From the NCBI RefSeq assembly GCF_010015445.1, contig NC_053134.1, positions 13,892,080 to 13,956,079 of the forward strand: 64,000 nt of DNA, given 5' to 3'. The translations under genes were made by a program, and so were the position numbers. The notes under the pieces were generated by a model that was given only the letters and a program-made list of their open reading frames with translations, did not search any database and was not told the DNA's origin. Shown in pieces: positions 45,061-57,983 of the stretch. How positions within the stretch are numbered: position 1 is the first letter of the stretch; every line of letters begins with the position of its first letter. Source of the stretch: Perca fluviatilis. Taxonomy: Eukaryota; Chordata; Actinopteri; Perciformes; Percidae.

Positions 45061-47205
45061 CGCACACACACACTGACTCAGTCATTTACTCACACACAAT
45101 TTATGGGGAGGCACTGTTTTGAATAATGTGCACAGAGTTACACAAACAAACACACACACAAAACCTAAGACATGCACACACGCTCTCCCACTAAACTGAA
45201 GACCGACGTGGCTTGTCTGGTGTGTGTCTGTGTGCGTAATACACAGAATGGCCTCTCTAAAACTGACTGACAGGGGTTTTTGTTCTCTTTCTGTCCCTCT
45301 GTCTGTCTATCTGTCCACCCCCACCTCTTCTGGCTCTGTTGCTTCGATTATAAAACAAGATGTGTGTTTTATAAACCCGTTTTTGAGACTCTTTCCAGAA
45401 AGTATCTCTGTTTGTTTGGGAGGGAGGTGAGGCATTCAAAACCTCCCTTCAATCATGCTACATTTTCTTCTGTGTTGAGTTCTGACTGTTTAATGGTTGA
45501 ATTTGAAAAGGAAGCATAATTGTGGCTTTAAAAAAAATACATTTTGTGGTGTGTTTTTTTTGCTAAATGCTGTTTTCTAATTCACACTTTAGAGCATTGA
45601 AATATGAAAAAAGAAAAATAACTGAGTGGATTTCTTTCATGATTGTGAAGGTTGCAGGGAGATGTTGGGAATTGGGGTGGGCAGTCACTTTTAAAAGTAA
45701 AAAAAAAAGAAAACCTTTTCCATGTAAATAAGATTTCTAAATTTGGGGTTATAGATTTCTATGAAATATATATATGAAAAAAGAAAAAAATGTTATGACA
45801 TGATGGCAAGAAGAAATAAATATGTTAGATGATGAAGGAGAGGTCTTATATACACTTTCTCTAGCAGTGAGGTGCAATGGTGAGAATAATACAATAATTC
45901 TGTGGTTGGAGGGAATCGCTTCAAACAACTTCATGTAGTGTGTATATGCGATGATGACAGGTGGAAGCAAGGAGGAAATATACAACACAACATTTGAATC
46001 TTATCAAACAAATGGCGACTTCAAAACTCGCTGGTATTTTTGCCTTCAGTGCAGGTGGGAAGTGACAACTCAGAGTCACTTTTCTGATCTAAAAACCTTG
46101 AAATATAAACGAGGAGACAGCAGAACAACGGTTCTCTACTCAGTTTTGTTCCACTTTTGTGTTGACCCTGCGCCCTTGTGTTTGTCACAGACCTGGTGCA
46201 CAGATCTCAAATCAGGCCTCACGAAAAAAAAGTTCTCATGTGAACATTTGTGCTTAAAAACCAAATCTAAAGTCAAAACTATGATATATAAAAGAGTCCT
46301 CTTGATATGTAGCCATTTTCATTCATCTTTTTACTGTAAATTATCTGATATGTCTGAATATAAAACCAATTTCCTTGTCACCAATATAAGTTTATTCTTT
46401 TCTATGACATGCCCTTACATGATTTGTTAAAAATCATATTTTTTTTTACACAAGGATAACTTGAAGATATTTTTTTAATAAACAAGGCCCCAGAGTCATA
46501 TATATATAATTTTGGTCAAACTGCAGTATTATTACAGTACAGATGCAGTTCATTGTAGTCCTCCTCCTTTGGCTACTCTGTCTGAAAACATGTTTTTCTT
46601 TTTGATTGGATTGCATTTCACTTTATCCACTGCTGGTTTTGGTATTATTATTGCGAGCTTTAATTTCTTTTTTTCTTTTCTATTATTTATCACTGGTTTC
46701 TCTTATTTATCCAGAGATCATGTGATGTTAGGAAAGAGGCCCTGAGTACCATGTCTGTCTTGTCCTAGCAAATAAAGAAGTATCCTGTAAAGATATGATA
46801 AAGTTAACTACATTAAGGACACATGACCTGCCTCCGATATGGAGACTTTACTTGGAGATTAAAACAAAAGGGGAACTTTCTGGCAATACCAAAATCTCGC
46901 TCCACAACGGAAACACTTAAATTGTGAGCTTATCATAAACTGTATGTCTATGATTGTTTGAAATTTAAGTTTGCAAGTTTCTATTTGATGGCAGCTTTTT
47001 CTGAACAAGATTTTGAACACAATTTCTCAGTTTTTCTTCATTCTCTGTTTTTATTTGATGTAGTTTATATTAATTTATTTCTCTTGGGGAGCAAATATTG
47101 TCTGTTGAAGCACACGTTCTGTTCTGATGGGAGTGTTTGATTGCAATAGACCTTTATATCTGCTGTATTGTTCTAATAAAAAGGTTTTTTTCCGAATCTG
47201 TCACT
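45061..47205 (+). other. adipor2: adipor2 3'UTR (probable)
   Basis: About 2.1 kb without coding signal following the stop. AATAAA hexamers occur at several places, including 46771-46776 and 47175-47180. Short open frames here have no conserved features. Confidence 0.6.
47175..47180 (+). promoter_or_regulatory. adipor2: Probable adipor2 poly(A) signal
   Basis: AATAAA followed 25-50 bp later by a TG-rich stretch (TTGTCTTGTTTGTGG), the usual downstream element. The signal at 46771 is an alternative nearer site. Confidence 0.55.
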
Positions 47206-47477
47206 TTGTCTTGTTTGTGGTTAGTATGTGCACAACATTGAACCATGACATAAAAGTACAGAATATAATTAGCTTGTCACCTGTACATTATTCATCCAAT
47301 GAGTTAATTGTCAAACATCTGCTAAAAAAAAATCTGTATTTGCTTTTCCATTTCTTCTATTTTTATAACCAGGCATCAATCTTGGTTGCCTTGTAATATA
47401 CTATATGTACTTTTGTGTAGTAGGTCAATTAAATGCATATTTAAAAGGTACATGAATATATTTACGTAACAATCTAA
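47206..47477. other. Spacer, nothing recognised
   Basis: AT-rich sequence between the adipor2 3' end and the next transposon. No gene or repeat family seen. Confidence 0.6.
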
Positions 47478-48842
47478 TACAGTACTGTGCAAAAGTCTTA
47501 GGCAGGTGTGAAAAAATGCTGTAAACTAAGAATGCTTTCAAAAATATAAATAATGATTGTTTATTTTTATCAATTTACAAAATGCAAAGTGAGCGAACAA
47601 AAGAAAAATCTAAATCACATCAATATTTGGTGTTACTACTCTTTGCCTTCAATCCAGCATCAATTCTTATAGGTACTTGCAAAAAGTCAGGGATTTTGTA
47701 GGATTGTAGTCAGGTGTATGATCAACCAATTATAGTATATAGGTAGTTATACTGCATCAGCAAGGTCTCTCCCAGACAAATATTTCAAAGCAGACTGGTG
47801 TTTCAAGATGTGCTGTTCAATCTCTTTTGAGAAACCACAAAGAAACGGGCAATGTTGAGGATCGTAGACGCAGTGGTCGGCCAAGGAAACTTAGTGCAGC
47901 AGATGAAAAACACATCAAGCTTATTTCCCAAAAAAAAAAAAACCACCACCACCCCCCCCCCCCCAACACCCACAAACCCCAGGGACCCCCATACACCCAT
48001 CTACTGTCCGGAGAAGTCTGGCCAGAAGTGGTCTTCATGGAAGAGTTGCAGCCAAAAAGCCATACCTCTGATATTGAAACAAGGCCAAGCGACTCAACTA
48101 TGCACGAAAACATAAGAACTGGGGTGCAGAAAAATGGCAGCAGGTGCTCTGGACTGATGAGTCAAAATTTGAAATATTTGGCTGTAGCAGAAGGCAGGTT
48201 GTTCGCCGAATGGGCTCTAGAGCGGTACAATAATGAGTGAAGCATGGTGGATGTTCCTTTCAAGTTTGGGGCTGCATTTCTGCAAATGGAGTTGGAGATT
48301 TGGTCAGGATTAATGGTGTCCTCAATGCTGAGAAATACAGGCAGATACTTATCCATCATGCAATACCATCAGGGAGGCGTATGATTGGCCCCAAATGTAT
48401 TCTGCAGCAGGACAAGGACCCCAAACATACAGCCAAGGTCATTAAGAACTATCTTCAGCATAGAGAAGAACAAGAAGTCCTGGAAGTGATGGCATGGCCC
48501 CCACAGAGCCCTGATCTCAGCATCATCCAGTCTGTCTGGGATTACATGAAGAGACAGAAGGATTTGAGGAAGCCTACATCCACAGAAGATCTGTGGTTAG
48601 TTCTCCAAGATGTTTGGAACAAACTACCTGCTGAGTTCCTTCAAAAACTGTGTGCAAGTGTACCTAGAAGAATTGATGCTGTCTTGAAGGCAAAGGGTGG
48701 TCACACCAAATATTGATTTGATCTGTTCATCACTGCATTTTGTTAATTGATGAAAATAAACTATTAACACTTCCATTTTTGAAAGCATTCTTAGTTTACA
48801 GCATTTTTTCATACCTGCCTAAAACTTTTGCACAGTACTGTA
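47478..48842 (+). mobile_element. Tc1-like transposon with 68-bp TIRs
   Basis: Left TIR 47478-47545 and right TIR 48775-48842 are inverted copies over 68 bp with about two mismatches, starting TACAGTACTGTGCAAAAGT. TA lies at both edges. Total 1365 bp, a typical Tc1 size. Confidence 0.93.
47827..48716 (+). pseudogene. Tc1-like transposase, disrupted, catalytic E to Q
   Basis: The N-terminal part has NVEDRRRSGRPRKLSAADEK, then a low-complexity A/C run (47930-47965) with loss of frame. The catalytic part, in several frames, keeps WTDESKFEIFGC and QQDKDPKHTAKV. The third acidic residue is lost: SPDLSIIQSVWDYMK has Gln (CAG, 48528-48530) where the family has Glu. Two stops near 48235 also interrupt it. 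It ends KAKGGHTKY. Confidence 0.9.
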
Positions 48843-48929
48843 TATGTTTAAAGATTTCAAGTGCTTGTCTCATCTTAGCCTCTTTCTTGACGCACTTTAC
48901 TCCTCAAATAGCCTACTTCTCCCCAAAAT

Positions 48930-49070
48930 ACCGGTGTTGTATCGAACTCTGTTTCCCCATCGAGATCTGTTCCAACTTCCCTCCTACCTAATACATCGGA
49001 ACCAAAACGCCTACGGAGGGGGGGCACTACACGTTTTAACAGGGGGAACAGACTTCGACACATTACCGGT
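48930..49070. mobile_element. Small TIR element (ISL2EU-like MITE)
   Basis: Left end ACCGGTGTTGTATCGAACTC and right end complement ACCGGTAATGTGTCGAAGTC form imperfect inverted repeats, continuing into CTGTTYCCCC. AT dinucleotides (48928-48929 and 49071-49072) flank it as a possible 2-bp duplication, as described for ISL2EU elements. Family assignment is tentative. Confidence 0.6.
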
Positions 49071-49084
49071 ATCGGTATACCCTT

Positions 49085-49890
49085 CTGTTCAACTGCTCAT
49101 CTAATCAGCCAATCACGTGGCAGCAACTCAATGCACCCGTGAACCTGATGAGCTAGCAGAAGCCTATCCCGACCGCCGCCACTGTCAACTAAGAAAAGTA
49201 AACTGAGGCTACATGCAAGGGGTCTTCGGAATTGGATAATAGAAGATTGGAATAACGTTGTCTGGTGTGATGAGGCTCGATTTCTGCTGTGACATTCAGA
49301 TGGTAGGGTCAGAATTTGGCGTAAACAAGAAAGCATAAATTCATCCTGCCTTGTGGCAATTCGGTTCAGGCTAGTGGTGGTCGTGCAATGGCGTGGCCGG
49401 GAGGTATTTGCGTTGCACTCTTTGGGCCACTTAGTACCAATTGAGCCTCGTTAAGCGCCATAGCTTACCTGAGTATTGTTGCTGACCATGTCCGTCCCTT
49501 TATGACCACACTGTACCCATCTTCCAATGGTTATAAGCTACCCCAGCAGGAACGCGCCATGCCCTAATGCCCAAATACTCTCAAACTGGTTTCTTGAACA
49601 TGACTATGCGCCCACAGACCCACAGTCTACACATCTAACCACATCTAAATCCAATAGAGCACATTTGGGATGTGGTGGAATAGGAATTTCGCATCATGGA
49701 CTTGCAGCCGACAAATCGGCAACAACTGCATGATGCTATCATGTCAACATGGACCAAAACATCTAAGGAATGTGTCCAGGCCCTTGTAGAATCTATGTAG
49801 GCCTATGCCACGAAGAATTAAGGAAGGCAGTTTCGAAGGCAACACTGGATCCAACCCGGGCCCAACAAGGTGTACCTAATAAAGTGGACG
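49085..49890 (+). pseudogene. Degraded Tc1-like element
   Basis: Nucleotide-level echoes of the same subfamily as the element at 26442: GTCTGGTGTGATGAGGCTCG, TTTGGCGTAAACAAGAAAGC, GCTGACCATGTCCGTCCCTT and TTTGGGATGTGGTGGAATAG, in that order. It ends GTGTACCTAATAAAGTGG. No frame stays open for long. Left end unclear; the oldest of the three Tc1 relics. Confidence 0.8.
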
Positions 49891-50039
49891 GTCAGTTATT
49901 TTATGTTTGTACTTTAATTGCTGTATATTAAAAATGTAAAAGAAAAAACATTTGAATTATACAAGGGACAGTAGGCTATCTTTAAGTTAAAATGTTAAAA
50001 TATAGTATTCAATTTAAGCAAGACATTATGATAACCCAC

Positions 50040-52225
50040 AGAACCATACAAAAATGATACATGTCAATAAAAAGGCATACAAAATGTCATAAAAAAATCA
50101 TACTAGGAAAATAAAGTAAAAATCATATTATAGTATGTCGAAAAAGGGTACAGTTATGTATGTCATAAAAAGTCATAGTAAATCTGTTTTTATCTTGTAT
50201 GTCGAAAAAAGTGAAAAAGCCATAGTATAGTATGTCGAAGAAAGTGTTATAAAAGTGATATTATTGTATGTTGAGAAAATGAGAAAAAAGACATAGTATA
50301 GTATGTAGAAAAAAGTGATAAAAAAGCCATAGCACAGTATGTCGAAAAAAGTGATAGTATAATATGTCGAAAAAAGTTATAAAAAATCCATAGAATAGTA
50401 TGTCGAATAAAGTGATTAAATAGCCATAGTACAGAATGTCGAAAAAAAAAAAAAGCCATAGTATATACTATGTTGAATAAAGTCATAGTATAGTATGTTA
50501 AAAAAAGCCATAGTATAGTATGTCAAAAAAAGTGAAAAAAAGCAATAGTATAGTAAGTTGAAAAAAGGTGATAAAAAAGCCATAGAATAGCATGTCGAAA
50601 AAAGCCATAGTATAGTATGTTGAAAAAAGTGATAAATAAGCCATAGTATTGTATGTCGATAAAAAGTCATAGTATAGTATGTCGAAAAAAGTAATAAAAG
50701 CCTTAGTTTAGTATGTCGAAAAAAGTCACATTATTGTATGTTGAAAAAAATTTGAAAAAAGCCATGGTATAGTATGTTGAAAATAGTGATAAAAAAACCA
50801 TAGTAGTATGTCAAAAAAGGTGATAAAAAGTCATAGTATAGTATGTCGAAAAAAGTCATAGTATAGTATGTCGAAAAAGTTATAAAAAAGCAGAGGTGTA
50901 TAAAGTCCAGAGACCCATACTTGAGTAAAAGTACAAGTTCTCTATCAAAAGTGACTTGAGTAGAAGTTGAAGTGCTCTTTAAGCACAACACTTAAGTAGA
51001 AGTACTAAAGTATTCAACATTTTTTGTACTTAAGTATTGCAAGTAGTTTATTTTAAAATGTACTACTCAAGTACTGAAAGTAAAAGTACAAGTATTGTGT
51101 TATTTAGTTATTAAAGAAAGCAGTCAAAAGTTTGAATATCATATTGTTTATATTATGTCAAATGTTTAGCCAAGGCTGTAGCCAAAGGAATTAACGAATA
51201 TTATATTATATTATATTAAAAATAACAAATATTAACAAATACTGAAATAAAATGTACAATTATCACACTGTGCAAGTAAAATAAACATCCTATCCAGCAC
51301 AGTAACGATTAAAGCCCCAAAAATGTATCACACACTAGCTAGTAACGTGTGATGAACAGGAAAGTTAGCAAGCTAGCCACATCCAGATAAACTAGCAGCT
51401 TCACATCACAGGGTCAAACGGTTAACATTCAGTACTCACTGCAGACTCAAACAACTCAGGAATAGATTACTCTGCTGCAACAATAGCTAAATAGAGTACA
51501 AACTTAATTCGTCTCTGACTTCTGAATGGGCAACCGTAATGAAAAGAAACACGACGCGATCTCAGGATTTCTTACGTAAATTACGTAATTAACCCACTAA
51601 CCTACGCAGTCTCCATAGCGTGAGGAATTCACAACAGTAACGAGTAACGATGCAGCACATAAAAAATCTATCAGAGTAAAAGTATTAAACTCATCGAAAA
51701 TATGTACTCAAGTAAAAGTGGAAGTAGGAAAAAAAAATAATACTCCAGTAGAGTACAGATACAGCTTTTTAGTACTTAAGTACAGTAGTGAAGTAGTTCT
51801 ACTTTGTTACTATACAGCTCTGTAAAAAAGTCATAGTATAGTATGTCGAAAAAAGTCATAGTATAGTATAGTGTGTCGAAAAAAGTAATAAAAAAGCCAT
51901 AGTATAGTATGTCGAAAAGTCATATTATTGTATGTTTAAAAAAAGAGAAAAAAGCCATAGTATAGTATGTTGAAAAAAGGTGATAAAAAAGCCTTAGTAT
52001 AGTATGTAAAATTCACACTTTTGTATGTCGAAAAAAGTGATAAAAAGCTATAGTATAGTATGTCGAAAAAGTTATAAAAAGATAGTATAGTATGTCGAAA
52101 AAGTCATAGTATAGTATGTCGACAAAAGTGATAAAAAAGTCATACTATAGTATGCCAAAAAAGGTGACAAAAAAACCATAGTATAGTATGTTGAAAAAAG
52201 TCATAGTATACCATGTCGAAAAAAA
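50040..52225 (-). repeat. 36-bp satellite, minus-oriented arm
   Basis: Tandem copies of a unit that reads GTATGTCGAAAAAAGTGATA then AAAAGCCATAGTATA on the plus strand. This is the reverse complement of the unit filling 52287-64000. Copies are more diverged at the left edge (50040-50200), as expected at an array border. Interrupted by an hAT-type element at 50891-51822. Confidence 0.93.
50891..51822. mobile_element. Non-autonomous hAT element, 932 bp
   Basis: Ends CAGAGGTGTATAAAGT and (complement) CAGAGCTGTATAGTAAC. It is flanked by the exact 8-bp duplication TAAAAAAG (50883-50890 and 51823-51830), which is part of the satellite unit. Subterminal ACTTAAGTA/AAGTAC repeats are present. No transposase frame found. 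Confidence 0.92.
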
Positions 52226-52286
52226 TGATATAAAGTCATAGTATAGAGTATAGACTATAGTATGTCTATACTATGACTTTATATCA
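52226..52286. other. Palindromic junction of the two satellite arms
   Basis: Arms 52226-52247 and 52265-52286 are exact 22-bp inverted copies (TGATATAAAGTCATAGTATA plus GA) around a 17-bp spacer. To the left all units run one way, to the right the other. Confidence 0.9.
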
Positions 52287-52868
52287 CTTTATAGTATTTT
52301 TCAACATTCTATACTATGACTTTTTTCAATATACTATACTATGACTTTTTATCACCTTTTTCATCATACTATACGATGGCTTTTTTCGACATACTATATT
52401 ATGGCTTTTTTTCACTTTTTTCGATTTACTCTGACTTTATCACTTTTTTTCAACATACTATACTATGACTTTTTTCACTTTTTTTCAACATACTATTGCT
52501 TTTTTATCACTTTTTGCGACATACTATACTATGACTTTTTTCGACATACTGGCTTTTTTATCACTTTTTTCGATATACTCTGACTTTATCACTTTTTTTC
52601 AACATAATATACTATGACTTTTGTAGCATTTCTTTCAACATACGATACTATACATACTATACTATGACTTTTTTCAACATATTTCTCTGACTTTTTTATC
52701 ACTCTTTTTCGACATACTATACTATGACTTTTTTGACATACTATACTATTGCTTTTTTATCACTTTTTTAAACATACTATATTATGGCGTTTTTATCACT
52801 TTTTTCGACATACTATACTATGGCGTTTTTATCACTTTTTTCGACATACTATACTATGGCTTTTTTTT

Positions 52869-53045
52869 TTAAAATATGTTTATTGCAGATCAACATTGTG
52901 ATCAGACTGCATTTGTTCATACAAGCAACATTTCTTTTACATTTTCTTATTCGTACAAAATAACATCAATAACAATAAGCAGCAACCAAGAACTTACAAT
53001 TGTAATTATTTGGCGGATTCTGAATACAATAATGATGAGGCTACT
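52869..53045 (-). mobile_element. Retroposed 3' end inside the satellite
   Basis: About 170 bp of non-satellite DNA. On the minus strand it ends GCAATAAACATATTTTAAAA, that is, an AATAAA signal then a poly(A) run. It resembles the 3' end of an L1-type LINE or a retrocopied 3'UTR; no coding part is included. Confidence 0.6.
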
Positions 53046-56000
53046 GTGGCTTTTTTATCACCTTTTTTCGACATACTATACTATGGCTTTTTTATCACTC
53101 TTTTTCGACATACTATACTATGGCTTTTTCAGCATACTATACTGTGGTTTTTTTCGACATACTATACTATGACTTTTTTTGACATACTACACTTTGGCGT
53201 TTTTATCACTCTTTTTTGACATACTAATGCTATGGCGTTTTTATCACTTTTTTCGACATACTATATTATGGCTTTTTTATCACTTTTTTCGATGTACTCT
53301 GACTTTATCACTTTTTTCCAACATACTATACAATGTCTTTTTTTTATCAACATACTATACAATGTCTTTTTTTTATCAACATACTGTACTATGGCTTTTT
53401 TATCACTTTTTTCGACATACTATACTATGGCTTTTTATCACTTTTTTCAACATACTATACTATGGCTTTTTATCACTTTTTTCGACATACTATACAATGG
53501 CTTTTTTATCACTTTTTTCAACATACTATACTATAACTTTTTTATCACTTTTTTTCAACATACTATACTATGGCTTTTTTATCACTTTTTTCGATATACT
53601 ATACTATGGCTTTTTTATCACTTTTTTCAACATACTATACTATGGCTTTTTATCACTTTTTTCGACATACTATACAATGGCTTTTTTATCACTTTTTTCA
53701 ACATACTATACTATAACTTTTTTATCACTTTTTTTCAACATACTGTACTATGGCTTTTTATCACTTTTTTCGACATACTATACTATGGCTATCTTCGACA
53801 TACTTTACTATTGCTTTTTCATCCCTTTTTTCGACATACTATACTATGGCTATCTTCGACATACTTTACTATGGCTTTTTTATTACTTTTTTCGACATAC
53901 TATACTATGGCTTTTTATCACTATTTTCGACATATTATACTATGGCTTTTTATTACTTTTTTCGACATACTATACTATGGCTCTTTTTCACTTTTTTCGA
54001 TGTACTATACTATGGCTATCTTCGACATACTATACTTTGGTTTTTTCATCCCTTTTTTCGACATACTATACTATTGCTTTTTTATTACTTTTTTGGACAT
54101 ACTATACCATGGCTTTTTATTACTTTTTTCGACACACTATACTATGGCTTTTTATTACTTTTTTCGACATACTATACTATGTCTTTTTTATCTCTTTTTT
54201 CGATGTACTATACTATGGCTATCTTCGACATAATTTAATATGTTTTTTTATCACTTTTTTCAACATACTATACTATGGCTATCTTCGATATACTATACTA
54301 TGGCTTTTTATTACTTTTTTCAACATACTATACTATGGCTTTTTATTACTTTTTTCAACATTCTATACTATGGCTGTCTTCGACATACCTTACTATGGCT
54401 TTTTTATCACTTTTTTCAATGTACTATTCTATGGCTATCTTCGACATACTATACTATGGCTTTTTATCACTTTTTTCTACATACCTTACTATGTCTTTTT
54501 ATTTCTTTTTTCGACATACTATACTATGCCTTTTTTATCACTTTTTGTGATGTACTACACTATGGCTTTTTGTCGACATACTGTACTGTGGCTATTTTAT
54601 CACTTTTTCTCCTTTACTCTTTTTTTTCATTTTTTTCTCCTTTTTTTCATTTATACTACTATTTTTATTACTTTTTTTCAACACTATTACTATGCTATCT
54701 TGACATACTACTATGGCTTTTTATCCCTTTTTTCGACATACTATACTATGGCTTTTTTATCCCTTTTTTCGATGTACTATACTATGGCTATCTTCGACAT
54801 AATTTAATATGTCTTTTTTATCCCTTTTTTCGACATACTATACTATGGCTTTTTTATCCCTTTTTTCGATGTACTATACTATGGCTATCTTCGACATAAT
54901 TTAATATGGCTTTTTTATCCCTTTTTTCAATGTACTATACTATGGCTATCTTCGACATACTATACTATGGCTTTTTTATCCCTTTTTTCAATGTACTATA
55001 CTATGGCTATCTTCGACATACTATTCTATGTTTTCATCCTTTTTTCGACATACTATACTATGGCTTTTTTATCACTTTTTTCGACATACTATACTATGGC
55101 TTTTTATTACTTTTTTCGACATACTATACTATGGCTTTTTTTTTTCTTTTTTTCGACATACTATACTATGGCTTTTTTATCCCTTTCTTCGATGTACTAT
55201 ACTATGGCTATCTTCGACATAATTTAATATGGCTTTTTTATCCCTTTTTTCAATGTACTATACTATGGCTATCTTCGACATACTATTCTACGTTTTTTTC
55301 ATCCCTTTTTTTCGACATCCTATACTATTGCTTTTTTATCACTTTTTTCGACATACTGTACTATGGCTTTTTATTACTTTTTTCAACATACTATACTATG
55401 GCTTTTTTATCACTATTTTCGACATACTATACTATGGCTTTTTTATCCCTTTTTTCGATGTACTATACTATGGCTATCTTCGACATACTATACTATGGCT
55501 TTTTTATCCCTTTTTTGACGTACTATACTATGACTGTCTTCGACATACTTTGCTATGGCTTTTTTATCACTTTTTTCGACATACTATACTATGGCTTTTT
55601 ATTACTTTTTTCGACATGCTATACTTTAGCTTTTTTATCACTATTTTCGACATACTATACTATGGCTTTTTTATCACTATTTTCGACATACTATACTATG
55701 GCTTTTTTATCCCTTTTTTCGATGTACTATACTATGGCTATCTTCGACATACTATACTATGGCTTTTTTATTACTTTTTTCAACATACTATACTATGGCT
55801 ATCTTCGACATACTTTACTATAGCTTTTTATCACTTTTTTCGACATACTATACTATGGCTTTTTTATCCCTTTTTCGTCTTCATACTACGGCTATCTTCA
55901 ACATACTATACTATGGCTTTTTATCACTTTTTTCGACATACTATACTATGGCTTTTTATCCCTTTTTCAGTGTACTATACTATGGCTATCTTCGACATAC

Positions 56001-57164
56001 TATACTATGGCTTTTTTATCACTTTTTTCGACATACTATACTATGGCTTTTTATTACTTTTTTCAACATACTATACTATGGCTATCTTCGACATACCTTA
56101 CTATGGCTTTTTTATCCCTTTTTTCGACATACTATACAATGGCTTTTTTATCCCTTTTTTCGATGTACTATACTATGGCTATCTTCGACATAGTTTAATA
56201 TGTCTTTTTTATCACTTTTTTCGACATACTATACTATGGCTTTTTTATCCCTTTTTTCGATGTTCTATACTATGGCTATCTTCGACATACTATACTATGG
56301 CTTTTTTATCACTTTTTTCAACATACTATACTATGGCTATCTTCGACATACTATACTATGGCTTTTTTATCCCTTTTTTCAATATACTATACTATGGCTA
56401 TCTTCGACATACTATACTATGGCTTTTTATCATTTTTTTCGACATACTATACTTTGGCTTTTTTATCACTTTTTTCGACATACTATACTATGGCTTTTTA
56501 TTACTTTTTTCGACATGCTATACTTTGGCTTTTTTATCACTATTTTCAACACACTATACTATGGCTTTTTTATCACTATTTTCGACATACTATACTATGT
56601 TTTTTTTATCCCTTTTTTCGATGTACTATACTATGGCTATCTTCGACATACTATACTATGGCTATCTTCGACATACTATACTATGGCTTTTTTATCACTA
56701 TTTTTGACATACTATACTATGGCTATCTTCGACATACTATACTATGGCTTTTTATTACTTTTTTCAACATACTATACTATGGCTATCTTCGACATACTAT
56801 ACTATGGCTTTTTTATCACTTTTTTCGACATACTATACTATGGCTATCTTCGACATACTTTACTATGGCTTTTTTATCCCTTTTTTTGACGTACTATACT
56901 ATGACTGTCTTCGACATACTTTACTATGGCTTTTTTATCACTTTTTTCGACATACTATACTATGGCTTTTTATTACTTTTTTCGACATACTATACTTTAG
57001 CTTTTTTATCTCTATTTTCGACATACTATACTATGGCTTTTTTATCACTATTTTCGACATACTATACTATGGCTTTTTATTACTTTTTTCGATGTACCAT
57101 ACTATGGCTTTTTATTACTTTTTTCAACATACTATACTATGGCTATCTTCGACATACTATACTA

Positions 57165-57983
57165 TAGGGCTGCACAATTAATCGAATTTTAATCACGATC
57201 ACGATTTTGGCTTCCCACGATCAAATTTGCGTGATCGAGCGATATTTAAAATGCGTCATTCCTTTCATAGAACAGTTTTTGCAAAGCCAATCTAGCGCTC
57301 CATAAACCACTGTCTGATCACATGTCTCCATGAGCCAATCAGAGTTGTTCCCTGCACCGCGCAGCTTAGTTTCTAGATGTAGACAGTCACAGAATAACGT
57401 GAGGAAAATTCCACAACAGGTAGCAGTCGGTCATCATAAGCCGGTCACAATGTTTACCAGTTTACCAGTAAATGCAACGTTTTGTCCCTTCTGTGTTGTT
57501 TTTCAGACAACAGCAGGGACCAGTGCTAGTTTGTGTCTTTTAGCTCATAGCTTTAGCAGCAGACTGTTGGACGTCCCGCTGTTGGAATCCTACAGTGAAA
57601 TACAGACACACTACACTGTTTAGCAGTCAGCATTTTAGCCGTGTTTAATCCAGTTACTACTTTGGCTAACGTTAGCTGCTGTATAACGTGTTATTAGTGT
57701 TTACTAGCGTGACATTCAGCGATGTTTATGTTGCCTCTAACGTGGGTTTCGGAGCATCAGAGCGCAACGCAGACATGTAAGTGGTAGTGTAATGAGCCAC
57801 AGAAATCCGCGTAGCTATATTCTGTAGCAGAATATGGATGTAAAAGCAGTTATAATTATATAATTATGTGACAATAAAATTTGTTTTGGCTAAAATCAAC
57901 AAATAATCGTGATAATTAATCGTGATCTCAATATTGATCAAAATAATCGTGATTATCATTTTGGCCATAATCGTGCAGCCCTA
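57165..57983. mobile_element. Non-autonomous hAT element, 819 bp
   Basis: Begins TAGGGCTGCACAATTA and ends TAATCGTGCAGCCCTA, with inverted repeats that include ATCGTGAT motifs near both ends. Flanked by CTATACTA (57157-57164 and 57984-57991). The duplication is exact but lies in satellite sequence, so it is less decisive than elsewhere. The interior has no intact transposase. Confidence 0.88.

Noticed and set aside
45951..46430. 159-codon open frame downstream of adipor2
   Set aside because: It lies in the probable 3'UTR, has low-complexity composition and no recognisable motif.
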